From: Methylosinus sp. H3A
Lineage (GTDB): Bacteria > Pseudomonadota > Alphaproteobacteria > Rhizobiales > Beijerinckiaceae
Length of the DNA stretch: 64,000 nucleotides
Direction: 5' to 3'
Assembly (NCBI RefSeq): GCF_015709455.1
Contig: NZ_JADNQW010000005.1
Coordinates: 4,327,450 to 4,391,449 of the forward strand
Shown: positions 17,671 through 25,839 of the stretch, one piece after another
Layout: every line of letters begins with the position of its first letter
Position numbering within the stretch: the first letter of the stretch is position 1
The notes under the pieces: model-generated
Databases searched by the model: none
The model's input: only the letters and a program-made list of their open reading frames with translations
Told to the model about the DNA's origin: nothing
Program-made: the position numbers and the translations under genes

Positions 17671-17988
17671 ATGTTGCGCCCAATCGATCCGATCATGAGC
17701 CGGTTTCGCGCCGCGCTCGGCGACACGTACGGCCAGCGGCTTCGACGCGTGGTGCTGTTCGGCTCGAGGGCCCGCGGCGACGCGCGTCCAGACTCGGATT
17801 ACGACGTCGCCGTGTTCCTCGAGGACATCGAGAGCATCGGACGGGAGGCGGATCGGATCGCGGAGATCGAGACCGAAATTCTTTACGACACGGGCGCTGT
17901 CATCAACGCCCTGCCCTTCCTCGCCGCGGCCTATCGAGAGCCCACGGCGCTGATGGGAGCCTTGCGCCGCGAAGGCGTGGAGCTGTGA
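17671..17988 (+). CDS. Minimal nucleotidyltransferase (MNT), copy 2
   Basis: A 105-residue paralogue of the MNT at 5768-6091. The catalytic signature GSRARGDARPDSDYDVAVF is intact, and the C-terminal half (LYDTGAVINALPF) is almost identical to copy 1. GGGAG lies just upstream of the ATG at 17671; a GTG at 17668 is possible. It starts 16 bp after PBP1A and overlaps its HEPN partner by GTGA (17985-17988). Retention of the catalytic residues suggests that the MNT is still under selection even though its partner is shortened. Confidence 0.82.
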   Translation: MLRPIDPIMSRFRAALGDTYGQRLRRVVLFGSRARGDARPDSDYDVAVFLEDIESIGREADRIAEIETEILYDTGAVINALPFLAAAYREPTALMGALRREGVEL

Positions 17989-18296
17989 AGGCCGAAGTCG
18001 CCGCTCGCTGCGCCTATTACACAGCCTTCCATGCAGCCGAAGCCTTCATCGTCGAAGCGACCGGCAAGAGCGTGAAAACCCATTCGGGCGCGAGGGCCGA
18101 GTTCGCCCGCTTGGCGAAAGAAACCGGAGAGATCGACAAATCGCTCCCGAAGTTCCTCGCGAAAGCGTATATCTACAAAGAAATCAGCGACTATGGCGCG
18201 CGTCCCGGGGCCGACGTCACCCCTGCCGACGCAGTCGATGATCGCCGCCGCAGAGCGATCATCGACTGCGTAACGGCTTTGTTGAGTCGAGGGTGA
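17985..18296 (+). CDS. HEPN-domain protein, N-terminally shortened copy 2
   Basis: A 103-residue HEPN-domain protein. It aligns with the copy at 6088 from the motif AAYLTAYNAAQAF (here CAYYTAFHAAEAF) through KTHSGARAEF to the end, but the first helix of about 24 residues is missing. The start is a GTG overlapping the MNT stop, so a deletion seems to have joined the start region to the second helix. The C-terminal helix is also more diverged. It may be an inactive remnant or a fold that works without helix 1. It converges with ccmB. Confidence 0.65.
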   Translation: MKAEVAARCAYYTAFHAAEAFIVEATGKSVKTHSGARAEFARLAKETGEIDKSLPKFLAKAYIYKEISDYGARPGADVTPADAVDDRRRRAIIDCVTALLSRG

Positions 18297-18323
18297 CGTA
18301 GAATGGCGGAAGCCGACGTCTCG

Positions 18324-18995
18324 TCACTCCCCCAAATGCCGCAGCGCCGCTGCCGCCGCGAAAGGGCACAGCGCCAGCGACGCCAAGCTGATCGCGCATA
18401 AAATGGCGAAAGGCGCCGCGAAGGACACCGTCCCGCCGGTCGCCGCCTCCGCCGCCGAGACGCCGAAAATCAGCACGGGAATCGTCAGCGGCAGAACCAG
18501 CAGCCCCATCAGCAGGCCGCCGCGGCGCAGCGTCACCGTCGCCGCCGCGCCGATGGCGCCGATCAGCGTCAGAGCCGGCGTGCCGGCGAGCAGCGTCGCG
18601 GTCACGGCGACGAGCGCCGCCTCGTCCTGCTGGAGCATCAGGCCGAGAAAGGGCGCGGCCAAGGTCAGCGGCAGGCCGGTCGTCACCCAATGCGCCGCGC
18701 ATTTGACCAGCACCGCGAGCTCGAGCGGCGAATGGCCGAGGTGGAAGAGATCGAGCGAACCGTCCTCGAGATCGGCCTGGAACAGCCGGTCTAGGCAAAG
18801 GAGGCTCGCGAGCAGCGCCGCGATCCACAATATCGCCGGGCCGATGCGGGCGAGGAGATTTGGGTCCGGGCCGATGGCGAAGGGAACGATCGACACCATC
18901 ACCAGGAAAAAGACGACGCCCATCGTCGCCGAGCCGCCGATGCGGCGGGCGACGCGCAGATCGCGCAAGAACAAAGCGAGAAGCGGGGAATTCAC
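18324..18995 (-). CDS. ccmB: Heme exporter membrane subunit CcmB
   Basis: A 223-residue inner membrane protein with about six hydrophobic helices and the CcmB-type N-terminus (LFLRDLRVARRIGG) and LCLDRLFQADLEDGSLD loop. CcmAB forms the ABC transporter of cytochrome c maturation, which releases heme-loaded CcmE. The start overlaps the ccmA stop by four bases (18992-18995). Other ccm genes are not next to it: the next genes on this side are the MNT/HEPN pair and PBP1A on the opposite strand. Confidence 0.93.
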   Translation of the reverse strand: MNSPLLALFLRDLRVARRIGGSATMGVVFFLVMVSIVPFAIGPDPNLLARIGPAILWIAALLASLLCLDRLFQADLEDGSLDLFHLGHSPLELAVLVKCAAHWVTTGLPLTLAAPFLGLMLQQDEAALVAVTATLLAGTPALTLIGAIGAAATVTLRRGGLLMGLLVLPLTIPVLIFGVSAAEAATGGTVSFAAPFAILCAISLASLALCPFAAAAALRHLGE

Positions 18996-19663
18996 GAATT
19001 CGCCCCCAACGCCAGCTCGCGCGCGTCCTCGAGGCCGAGCGGCTCATGGGTGGCGGCGATGATCATCCCGCCCAGCGCCCGATGCTCGGTCATCAGCCGG
19101 GCGAGCCGGGCCCGCGAGGCGGCGTCGAGCGCGCTGGTCGGCTCGTCGAGCAGCCAGAGCGGCCGGAAGACGACCAGCAGACGGGCGAGCGCGATGCGGC
19201 GCTTCTGCCCGGCGGAGAGAAAGGCGACGGGCGTCTCCGAAAGATGCGCAAGCCCGACCCGCTCCAGCGCCTGCGCCGGCGCGAGACTGCGGCGATCCGG
19301 CTCGCCGGTCAGAAATTGCGCCCAGAATTCCAGATTTTCGCGCGCTGTGAGCGGCGCCTTCAGCCCATCGGCATGGGCGAGATAATGGAGGAGCGCGGCG
19401 GCCTCCTCCCCCTCCTCGGCTCCCTCGATCTCGACGCGGCCGGAAAGGCGCGGCAAAAGGCCGGCCAGCGCGCGCAAAAGCGTCGATTTGCCGGCGCCGT
19501 TGCGGCCGGTGACGATCAGCGCCTCGCCGGCCGTGAGCGAGAAGCCGAGGCCGGCGATGACGCGTCGCCCGCCGCGGGCGACGGCGAGATCCTCCACCCG
19601 CAGCCGCAGAGCGGAGGCCCGTTCGGCGTGGGGCCGGGAATGGTGATGCGGAGCGTCTGTCAT
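18992..19663 (-). CDS. ccmA: Heme exporter ATP-binding subunit CcmA
   Basis: About 223 residues, an ABC ATPase with Walker A GRNGAGKST, signature LSAGQKRRIALARL, Walker B LWLLDEPTSALD, and a switch His in ATHEPL. It energises the CcmAB complex in cytochrome c biogenesis. I take the ATG at 19663; the frame continues upstream to 21193 only because it runs antisense to the oxoamine synthase gene. It overlaps ccmB by four bases and is divergent from the sphingolipid-type cluster. Confidence 0.92.
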   Translation of the reverse strand: MTDAPHHHSRPHAERASALRLRVEDLAVARGGRRVIAGLGFSLTAGEALIVTGRNGAGKSTLLRALAGLLPRLSGRVEIEGAEEGEEAAALLHYLAHADGLKAPLTARENLEFWAQFLTGEPDRRSLAPAQALERVGLAHLSETPVAFLSAGQKRRIALARLLVVFRPLWLLDEPTSALDAASRARLARLMTEHRALGGMIIAATHEPLGLEDARELALGANS

Positions 19664-19721
19664 CGCCTGAGCCAATAGAACAACTTCCGCCGCAGGGGAA
19701 ATCCCCGCCCCCAGCGAAACA

Positions 19722-19741
19722 ATTGCGACATGATTGCGACA
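19722..19741 (+). promoter_or_regulatory. Paired direct repeat upstream of the lipid cluster
   Basis: ATTGCGACA occurs twice with an 11-bp period (19722-19730 and 19733-19741) in the gap between ccmA and the oxoamine synthase gene. The second copy provides TTGCGA, which could be a -35 box with GCTATG 18 bp further on. It may be an activator site or a promoter; the evidence is weak. Confidence 0.25.
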
Positions 19742-19882
19742 CGATGCTTTCGCTGGCGCTATGGCGCCGAAGGATGCTAAGCCTGCGGGCCGACCGCGGG
19801 CGTCGCGAGGAATCGGGCGCCGGCTTCCAATGAGCGCCGCGCCAGAACACGCGCGGCCCAAAGACTCGGGATGACGCATTAA

Positions 19883-21124
19883 GTGGCGAAGCATAACAGC
19901 CTTTCGGACTACGCATCGAGACGATTTCGTTTCGCCGGCAATGCGCTCCTCCAATATCACGATCCCTTCTTCGCGCAGATCGACCGGCTTCGCGCCGAAT
20001 TCGAGGCGAAGGGAACGCATTTCGTCAGCTTCGCCAATTACGATTATCTCGGCCTCGCCAATCATCCCAAGATCGTCGAGGAGGCCGAGCACGAGCTGCA
20101 TCGGCTCGGCGTCGGCGCGCTGGCCTCGCGCCTCGTCGGCGGCGAGCGCTCGACGCACAAGCCCTTCGAGGCGGAGATCGCCGAGTTTCTCGGCATGGAG
20201 GCGGCGCTGACGCTGGTCTCCGGCTATCTCGCCAATGTGACGACCATTTCCTGGCTGCTCGGCAAGCGCGACGCGCTGTTCATCGACGAGCTCGCCCACA
20301 ACAGCATCGTCGCCGGCTGCGAAGCCTCCTCGGCCGAGGTGATCAAATTCCGCCACAACGACTTCGAGCATCTGGACCATCTGCTGGCCAAGAAGCGCGA
20401 AGACTTCCGCCATGTGCTCATCGTCGTCGAGGGCATATACAGCATGGACGGCGACACCGCCGATCTGCCGCGCCTCGTGGAGCTGAAAGAGCGTCACGAC
20501 GCCTGGCTGATGGTCGATGAGGCGCATTCGCTCGGCGTGCTGGGCGAGACCGGCCGCGGCCTCGCCGAGCTGCAGGGCGTCGATCCCGGCCGCCTCGATC
20601 TCGTCGTCGGCACCATGTCCAAGACGCTCGCCTCCTGCGGCGGCTTCGTCTGCGCGAAGAAGCCGGTCATCGACTGGTTCCGCTATACTCTGCCGGGCTT
20701 CGTCTACAGCGTCGGCCTGTCGCCTGTGATCCTCGCCGCCGCGCGCACCGCCCTGCGGCTGATGCAGGAGGAGAGCTGGCGCGTCGGCAAGCTCGCGCGC
20801 AATGCGGAGCTCTTTCGCGACTACGCACACGCCAATGGGCTGAGCACCGGGCCGGCGATTGGCCGCGGCGTGGTGCCGATTCTGTTCCAGGACAGCGTCG
20901 AGACCATGTGGGCCTCGCAGCATCTGCTCGGCCTCGGCTTCTATGTGCCGCCGATCGTGCAGATCGGCGTGCCCAAGGACCAACCGCGTCTGCGTTTCTT
21001 CCTCTCCGCCAATCATTCCGAGAATGAGATTCGCGCCGTGCTCGACGCGCTGCGCGATCTGCCGCCGGTGGCCGCAGAGGCGCATGAATTGGTGAAAAAG
21101 GCGATGGCGGGCGCGAGCCTGTGA
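19883..21124 (+). CDS. Alpha-oxoamine synthase, probable serine palmitoyltransferase
   Basis: A 413-residue PLP enzyme of the family that holds serine palmitoyltransferase, ALA synthase, KBL and BioF. The PLP lysine is K247 in GTMSKTLASCGG. H139 in LAHNS stacks on PLP, and D212 and H215 come from VDEAHSLG. The reaction would be decarboxylative condensation of an amino acid with acyl-CoA or acyl-ACP. I favour serine plus a long-chain acyl thioester because the next three genes are an acyltransferase candidate, a dihydroceramide-desaturase-like enzyme and a fatty-acid-hydroxylase-like enzyme. The start is GTG with a weak ribosome binding site. No acyl carrier protein gene or ketoreductase lies alongside. 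Family is firm, substrate inferred. Confidence 0.85.
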   Translation: MAKHNSLSDYASRRFRFAGNALLQYHDPFFAQIDRLRAEFEAKGTHFVSFANYDYLGLANHPKIVEEAEHELHRLGVGALASRLVGGERSTHKPFEAEIAEFLGMEAALTLVSGYLANVTTISWLLGKRDALFIDELAHNSIVAGCEASSAEVIKFRHNDFEHLDHLLAKKREDFRHVLIVVEGIYSMDGDTADLPRLVELKERHDAWLMVDEAHSLGVLGETGRGLAELQGVDPGRLDLVVGTMSKTLASCGGFVCAKKPVIDWFRYTLPGFVYSVGLSPVILAAARTALRLMQEESWRVGKLARNAELFRDYAHANGLSTGPAIGRGVVPILFQDSVETMWASQHLLGLGFYVPPIVQIGVPKDQPRLRFFLSANHSENEIRAVLDALRDLPPVAAEAHELVKKAMAGASL

Positions 21125-21259
21125 GGGAAATGAGGGAGTGAGCGGGGAATAGAGAAACGCAGGCCGCCGCTCACGACCGCCGGCTCCCCCCACTCGCTCC
21201 GCTCTCCCGCGTCGATATGCCAGCTTTCGCTCGCTTCTCTAGCTCGATAGGTGTTCGCC

Positions 21260-22453
21260 ATGGCCGGCATCGAGATTGTTCCCGTCGATAGTCTTTCGCG
21301 ATTCCTGACCTTCTGCAAGCTGCCGCGTCTCATCTATAAGGGCCACAAGGGCTTCGCGCCTTCACTCGACGCCGAACGCTGGAATCTCTACAGCCACAAG
21401 CTCAATCCGCATTTCAAGCATGTCGAGGCGCAGGAGTTTCTGGCGCGCAAGGACGGCAAATGGGTCGGCCGCATCGGCGCGCAGGTCTATAAGCCCGAGG
21501 TCCAACCCGTCTCCACCTCGCGCTGGCAATTCGGCTCGCTCGACGCGATCGACGACATAGAGGTGGTGCGCGCGCTGACGCAGGCCACGGAGGAATGGCT
21601 GCGCGCGCGCGGCGCGCAGACCATCGTCGGCCCCTTCTCGCCGGACATCAATGGCGAAAGCGGCGTGCTGATCGAGGGCTTCGAAGCGACGCCCATGTAT
21701 CTGACGCCCTGGCATCCTCCCTATCTGTCGCGGCTCATCGAGGCTCTCGGCTATGACAAGGCGAAGGATCTGATCTCCTACCGGCATCTCTCCGCCGAAC
21801 AGGATCTCAGCAAGGAGCGCCGCATCGCGGACCGCCCCGAGTGGCGCGACCGGCTGAAGATTCGCCAGCTCGATCGCGATCATCTGAAACAGGGCGAAAC
21901 CGCGCTGATGTCCGATCTGTTCAATGACGGCTGGCGCGACAATTGGGGCTTCGTGCCACTCGGCAAGGACGAACTCGACGGCTTCGCGGACCTCATGAAA
22001 TATGTGATGCCGCCGGAATTCGGCATCGTGCTCGAGTTCGACGGCGAGGCGGTCTCCTTCGCGGTCGCGCTGCCCAATCTGCATGAGATCACCGCCGATT
22101 TCGACGGCAAGCTACTGCCCTTCAATCTGTTCAAGCTGATCTCGCGCATCCGCAAGCACAAATTCTCGACCGCGCGCCTGCTGCTGCTCGGCACGCGCAA
22201 GACGCTGCAGAACAGCGCCACGGGCGGCGCGATCCTGCTGTCGCTGATCGAGGATATGCGCCGGCGCAGCTGCGTCGACGCAAATATCGTCGCCCTCGAG
22301 GCCGGCTGGGTGCTCGAGGACAATATGGGCATGCGCAAGCCGATCGAAATGTTCGGCGGCAAGATCGACAAAATCCATCGCATCTATGAGAAGCGCGTGG
22401 CGGGCGCGCCGCCCGCTGCAACCGAGGCTGTGAGAGAAGAGGCGACGCCATGA
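21260..22453 (+). CDS. GNAT-fold N-acyltransferase-like protein, candidate bacterial ceramide synthase
   Basis: About 397 residues. It resembles the large YghO-like family of GNAT-superfamily proteins of poorly defined function. Recognisable parts are the N-terminal FCKLPRLIYKGHKGFAP region, GPFSPDINGESGVLI, and a C-terminal LEAGWVLEDNMGMRKPIEMFG. The Caulobacter ceramide synthase (bCerS) was described as a protein of this general kind; this gene sits between an oxoamine synthase and a ceramide-desaturase-like gene, so N-acylation of a sphingoid base is the likely job. I chose the ATG at 21260; a GTG at 21251 is also in frame. It overlaps the desaturase gene by ATGA. Function is inferred from context. 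Confidence 0.7.
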   Translation: MAGIEIVPVDSLSRFLTFCKLPRLIYKGHKGFAPSLDAERWNLYSHKLNPHFKHVEAQEFLARKDGKWVGRIGAQVYKPEVQPVSTSRWQFGSLDAIDDIEVVRALTQATEEWLRARGAQTIVGPFSPDINGESGVLIEGFEATPMYLTPWHPPYLSRLIEALGYDKAKDLISYRHLSAEQDLSKERRIADRPEWRDRLKIRQLDRDHLKQGETALMSDLFNDGWRDNWGFVPLGKDELDGFADLMKYVMPPEFGIVLEFDGEAVSFAVALPNLHEITADFDGKLLPFNLFKLISRIRKHKFSTARLLLLGTRKTLQNSATGGAILLSLIEDMRRRSCVDANIVALEAGWVLEDNMGMRKPIEMFGGKIDKIHRIYEKRVAGAPPAATEAVREEATP

Positions 22454-23445
22454 ATGTCATCTCGATTTCTTCGACGTCCTCCGCCGATCGCTCGCATGTC
22501 GAGCGTCGCCGCCTCATTCTCGAGGCGCATCCGGAAGTGAGGACGCTGTTCGGCAAGGACGATCTCACTTTCAAGATCACCGCGGGAATCTTCGCCGGGC
22601 AGCTGCTGATCGCCGCCATTCTGGGCTGGCTCGGCCTCTCCTATTGGCCGCTCACCCTGCTGCTCGCCATTTGCGTCGGCGCCTTCGCCAATCACGCGGC
22701 TTTCGTCGCCATTCACGACGCGATCCATAATTGCGTGTTCGACAATCCGCTCTACAACAAGCTCACCGCCCTGCTCGCCGATCTGCCGAACGCCTTTCCG
22801 ACGGCGATGGGCTTTCGCTGCTATCACATCAAGCATCACTCGCATCTGTCGGCCTATGATTACGACGCCGATATTCCGAGCCGCTGGGAAGTGGAGTGGG
22901 TCGGCAATAGCACGGGGCGCAAGGCGCTTTGGCTGTTCTTCTTCCCGGCGATCCAGCTGGCGCGCCTGTCGCGGCTCAAGGGCACGGTGCCGTTCATGGG
23001 CTTTTGGACCTATGTCAACACCGCCGTCATCCTGCTCTTCGATCTCTTCGTGCTCTGGGCGTTCGGCCCGAATGCGCTGCTCTATCTGGCGCTCTCCTTC
23101 TGGTTCTCGGTCGGCGGGCTGCATCCTTTGAGCGCGCGCTGGGTGCAGGAGCATTTCGCCTTCGGCCCCAATCAGGGCACGTTCGACTATTACGGCCCGC
23201 TCAACAAAGTCGCGCTCAACATCGGCTACCACAACGAGCATCACGACTTTCACGAGATACCCTGGCGACGCCTGCCGGAGCTCACCGAGATGGCGCCCGA
23301 GTTCTACAAGCCGCTCGGCGCGCATTACTCCTGGTTCGCCCTGCTCGTCACCTTCGTCTTCGACCCGCGCTATTCGCTGCAGACGCGCTCCGCCAATGTG
23401 GAGAGCGCCAGCGCCGCGCAGCTCGTTCCCGTCCCGGCGGAGTAG
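22450..23445 (+). CDS. Fatty acid desaturase, dihydroceramide delta-4 desaturase (DEGS1)-like
   Basis: A 331-residue membrane di-iron desaturase. The three His boxes are H89-DAIH, H126-IKHH and H261-NEHH. Outside these boxes it resembles eukaryotic DEGS1: an N-terminal HVERRRLILEAHPEVRTL segment (DEGS1 has a similar HADRRKEIL...PEI stretch) and a C-terminal LHPLSARWVQEHF ... YYGPLN ... NIGYHNEHHDFHEIPW region. The expected reaction is introduction of a delta-4 double bond in the sphingoid chain of dihydroceramide. It overlaps the acyltransferase gene by four bases and is followed 8 bp later by the hydroxylase gene. The resemblance is from memory of the family; substrate is inferred. Confidence 0.8.
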   Translation: MNVISISSTSSADRSHVERRRLILEAHPEVRTLFGKDDLTFKITAGIFAGQLLIAAILGWLGLSYWPLTLLLAICVGAFANHAAFVAIHDAIHNCVFDNPLYNKLTALLADLPNAFPTAMGFRCYHIKHHSHLSAYDYDADIPSRWEVEWVGNSTGRKALWLFFFPAIQLARLSRLKGTVPFMGFWTYVNTAVILLFDLFVLWAFGPNALLYLALSFWFSVGGLHPLSARWVQEHFAFGPNQGTFDYYGPLNKVALNIGYHNEHHDFHEIPWRRLPELTEMAPEFYKPLGAHYSWFALLVTFVFDPRYSLQTRSANVESASAAQLVPVPAE

Positions 23446-23453
23446 AGTTTCCC

Positions 23454-24098
23454 ATGACTGCCACTGAAAACGACGCGCTCGACGCCTCGCCGCGCCTCTT
23501 CGAGAGCGACCTTCTCGACAAATATTCGCGCGTCCATCATCTGACCCCGCCGCTCGTCTATGGGCCGATCATTCTCTGGCTCATCGCCTATGCGAGCAAT
23601 TATGCGAGCGCGGGCTATATTCTCCTCGCCTTCGTCGCCGGCTACATCGCCTGGACGCTGACCGAATATTTCGGCCATCGCTTCCTGTTCCACACGGTGT
23701 TTCCGCTGCCCTTCGGGCTCGGGCCGCGCTTCCAATTCCTCATCCATGGCGTGCATCACATCTATCCGAGCGATCCGCTGCGGCTGGTGATGCCGCCGCT
23801 GCTCTCCGCGCCGATCATGCTGATCGCGCTGACGCTGATCCGCCTCGTCTTCGGCGGAGACTTCGCCTGGCCGATGCTGGCGGGCTTCATCGCCGGCTAT
23901 GTGCTCTACGACTGCGTGCATTTCTGGACGCATCACGGCCAGCCGAAGTCGAAGCTCGGCCATTTGGTGCGCCGGCTGCACATGCTGCATCATTTCCGCG
24001 ATCCGGAGCGCGGCTTCGGCGTTCACGCGATCTGGTGGGACTATGTGTTCGGCACCAATTACGAGCAGGGCCAGACGCCGGGAAGCCGGGCCGTGTGA
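23454..24098 (+). CDS. Fatty acid hydroxylase, FA2H/Scs7-like
   Basis: A 214-residue membrane di-iron hydroxylase. The N-terminus SPRLFESDLLDKYSRVHHL and the boxes EYFGHRFLFH, HGVHHIYPSDPLRLVMPP, DCVHFWTHHG and HMLHHF resemble the catalytic domain of fatty acid 2-hydroxylase (FA2H, yeast Scs7). No cytochrome b5 domain is present. In the context of the upstream desaturase and oxoamine synthase genes it probably hydroxylates the N-acyl chain or the base of a ceramide. It follows the desaturase gene by 8 bp and is the last gene of the apparent operon. Confidence 0.8.
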   Translation: MTATENDALDASPRLFESDLLDKYSRVHHLTPPLVYGPIILWLIAYASNYASAGYILLAFVAGYIAWTLTEYFGHRFLFHTVFPLPFGLGPRFQFLIHGVHHIYPSDPLRLVMPPLLSAPIMLIALTLIRLVFGGDFAWPMLAGFIAGYVLYDCVHFWTHHGQPKSKLGHLVRRLHMLHHFRDPERGFGVHAIWWDYVFGTNYEQGQTPGSRAV

Positions 24099-24212
24099 CG
24101 GGCTTTTCGTCGCAGCGCCTTCCATGCGCCGCTTTCGGTCATAAATGAGCCGAGGAGCGGGCGCATAGGGCGCAAAGGCAGGCGCCCGCCGCGCCCTCGA
24201 GCGAGCCGAATC

Positions 24213-25808
24213 ATGTCGAGCGTCAAAGGGCCGCCCCAGTCTGCGACGAGTTCGGATCTGCCGCGCGCCGATGGCCGCGTCCGCGCGATCTTCGCCGCGC
24301 TCGCGCCGCAGCTCGCGCGCTGGTATCGCTCGCCGCTCTCCTGGCGCGTCGCCATCGGGCTCCTCGCCGCGGCCGCGGGCGTGATCTGGCGGCTGCTCAT
24401 CGCCGGCGAGAGCGGCGGCCACACCTATGTCACCTTCTATCTGCCGGTTCTCGTCGCCTCCTTCACCGGCGGCGCGGTGTCCGGCGCACTGACGCTGCTC
24501 ATCAGCGCCGCGGTCGCGCAGCTCTGGCTCGCGTCGATCGAGGGCCTCGAGGATGCGCTCGCCTTCGCGACCTTTCTGACGACGAACGGCCTGATCGTCG
24601 TCGTCGGCGAAGCGTTCCAGCGCACGCTGACCCATATCGACAATCTGGAGACGCGCCATGCGATGGAGCGGCTCGCGGCGCAGAATGCGCGACTCGTCGA
24701 GCGCTTCGGCAATGTCGCGCTCGCGGCGCCGGGCGTCGTCTTCTCCTTCCGGCTCGACACGGGCGGCTTCGGCTCCTGCCCCTATCTCGCGGAGAATGTG
24801 CGCACCGTCTTCGGCGTCGCGCCGGAGGAGATCGCGTCCAACGCCGCGCCCTTGCTCCGCCGTATCGATCCCGCCGACAATGAGCGCATGCGCGCGAGCT
24901 TCGCCCGCTCGGCGGCGCAGATGACGCTGCTGCGCGAGGAGTTCCGCTACGATCATCCGTCCAAGGGCGCGATCTGGCTGGAGACGCAGGCGCAGCCGGT
25001 GCGCCAGGCGGACGGCTCCGTCGTCTGGCACGGCTATGCGCAGGACGTCACCGAGCGCAAGCGCGAGGAGGCGGCGCGTCTCGCGGCGGAAGGCGCGCTG
25101 GAGCAGCGCATCGTCGAGCTCGAGCGCGTCAATGAGCGGCTCGCCCGCTTCGCCTATGTCGCCTCGCATGATCTGCAGGAGCCGCTGCGCAAGATCGTCG
25201 CCTTCTCGCAAATGCTCGACGCGGCCGTCGCCTCCTCGGACCATAAGGATATTTCCTATGCGAGCGAGGTGATGCGCGGCTCGGCGCTGCGCGCGCGCGA
25301 ATTGGTCGAGGATCTGCTCGTCTATTCGCGCGTCGTCGAGGCACCGCTCAAAGTGCAGCGGCGCGACCTGCGCGTCGAAATCCAATCGGCGCTGAACGAC
25401 ATTTCCGAGCTGATCGAGGAATCCAAGGCCGATGTCAGCCTCGACGCGCCGCGCGTCGAATTCGAGGCGGACCCGCCGCAATTCGCGCGGCTCATGCATA
25501 ATCTCGTCAGCAACGCCATCAAGTTCCGCCGGCAAGGGGAAACGCCGCGCATCGCCATAGCCGGCCATGTCGAGGATGGACAGCTGCGCCTCTCCGTCTG
25601 CGACGATGGCGTCGGCTTCGAGGCGAAATACGCCAAGGCGATCTTCGAGCCGTTCAAGCGCCTGCACAGTAAAGCGGAATATCCAGGCACGGGCATAGGC
25701 CTCGCTATCTGCAAGACGATCGCCGATCGCCACGGCTGGACGCTGACCGCGCGGTCGCAACCGCTGCAGGGCGCTACATTCGAGGTGACGATGCGGCTGC
25801 CGAGCTGA
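24213..25808 (+). CDS. Membrane PAS sensor histidine kinase
   Basis: A 531-residue protein. The N-terminal part has several membrane helices of the DUF4118 type (about residues 45-135), followed by a PAS domain with a PAC-like ending (WHGYAQDVTERKREE), a coiled linker and a HisKA kinase. The phosphoacceptor is H319 in YVASHDLQEPLRKIVAF. ATP-binding motifs are NLVSNAIKF, CDDGVGF and GTGIGLAICKTI. No response regulator gene is adjacent, so it is an orphan or feeds a distant regulator. It lies downstream of the lipid cluster with a 114-bp gap and is probably separate. Confidence 0.88.
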   Translation: MSSVKGPPQSATSSDLPRADGRVRAIFAALAPQLARWYRSPLSWRVAIGLLAAAAGVIWRLLIAGESGGHTYVTFYLPVLVASFTGGAVSGALTLLISAAVAQLWLASIEGLEDALAFATFLTTNGLIVVVGEAFQRTLTHIDNLETRHAMERLAAQNARLVERFGNVALAAPGVVFSFRLDTGGFGSCPYLAENVRTVFGVAPEEIASNAAPLLRRIDPADNERMRASFARSAAQMTLLREEFRYDHPSKGAIWLETQAQPVRQADGSVVWHGYAQDVTERKREEAARLAAEGALEQRIVELERVNERLARFAYVASHDLQEPLRKIVAFSQMLDAAVASSDHKDISYASEVMRGSALRARELVEDLLVYSRVVEAPLKVQRRDLRVEIQSALNDISELIEESKADVSLDAPRVEFEADPPQFARLMHNLVSNAIKFRRQGETPRIAIAGHVEDGQLRLSVCDDGVGFEAKYAKAIFEPFKRLHSKAEYPGTGIGLAICKTIADRHGWTLTARSQPLQGATFEVTMRLPS

Positions 25809-25839
25809 GCAAAAGCCGCGGTCACGACCGAGACAGATC

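Noticed and set aside
15228..17726. 832-aa open frame antisense to PBP1A
   Set aside because: The plus strand carries all PBP1A motifs; the antisense frame follows from third-position GC bias.
19883..21124. 5-aminolevulinate synthase (hemA)
   Set aside because: Same family, but the downstream desaturase and hydroxylase genes point to lipid synthesis. Not excluded by sequence alone.
18992..21193. Reading ccmA as a 733-aa fusion protein
   Set aside because: The extra 510 codons run antisense to the oxoamine synthase gene; the normal CcmA start at 19663 gives the expected length.
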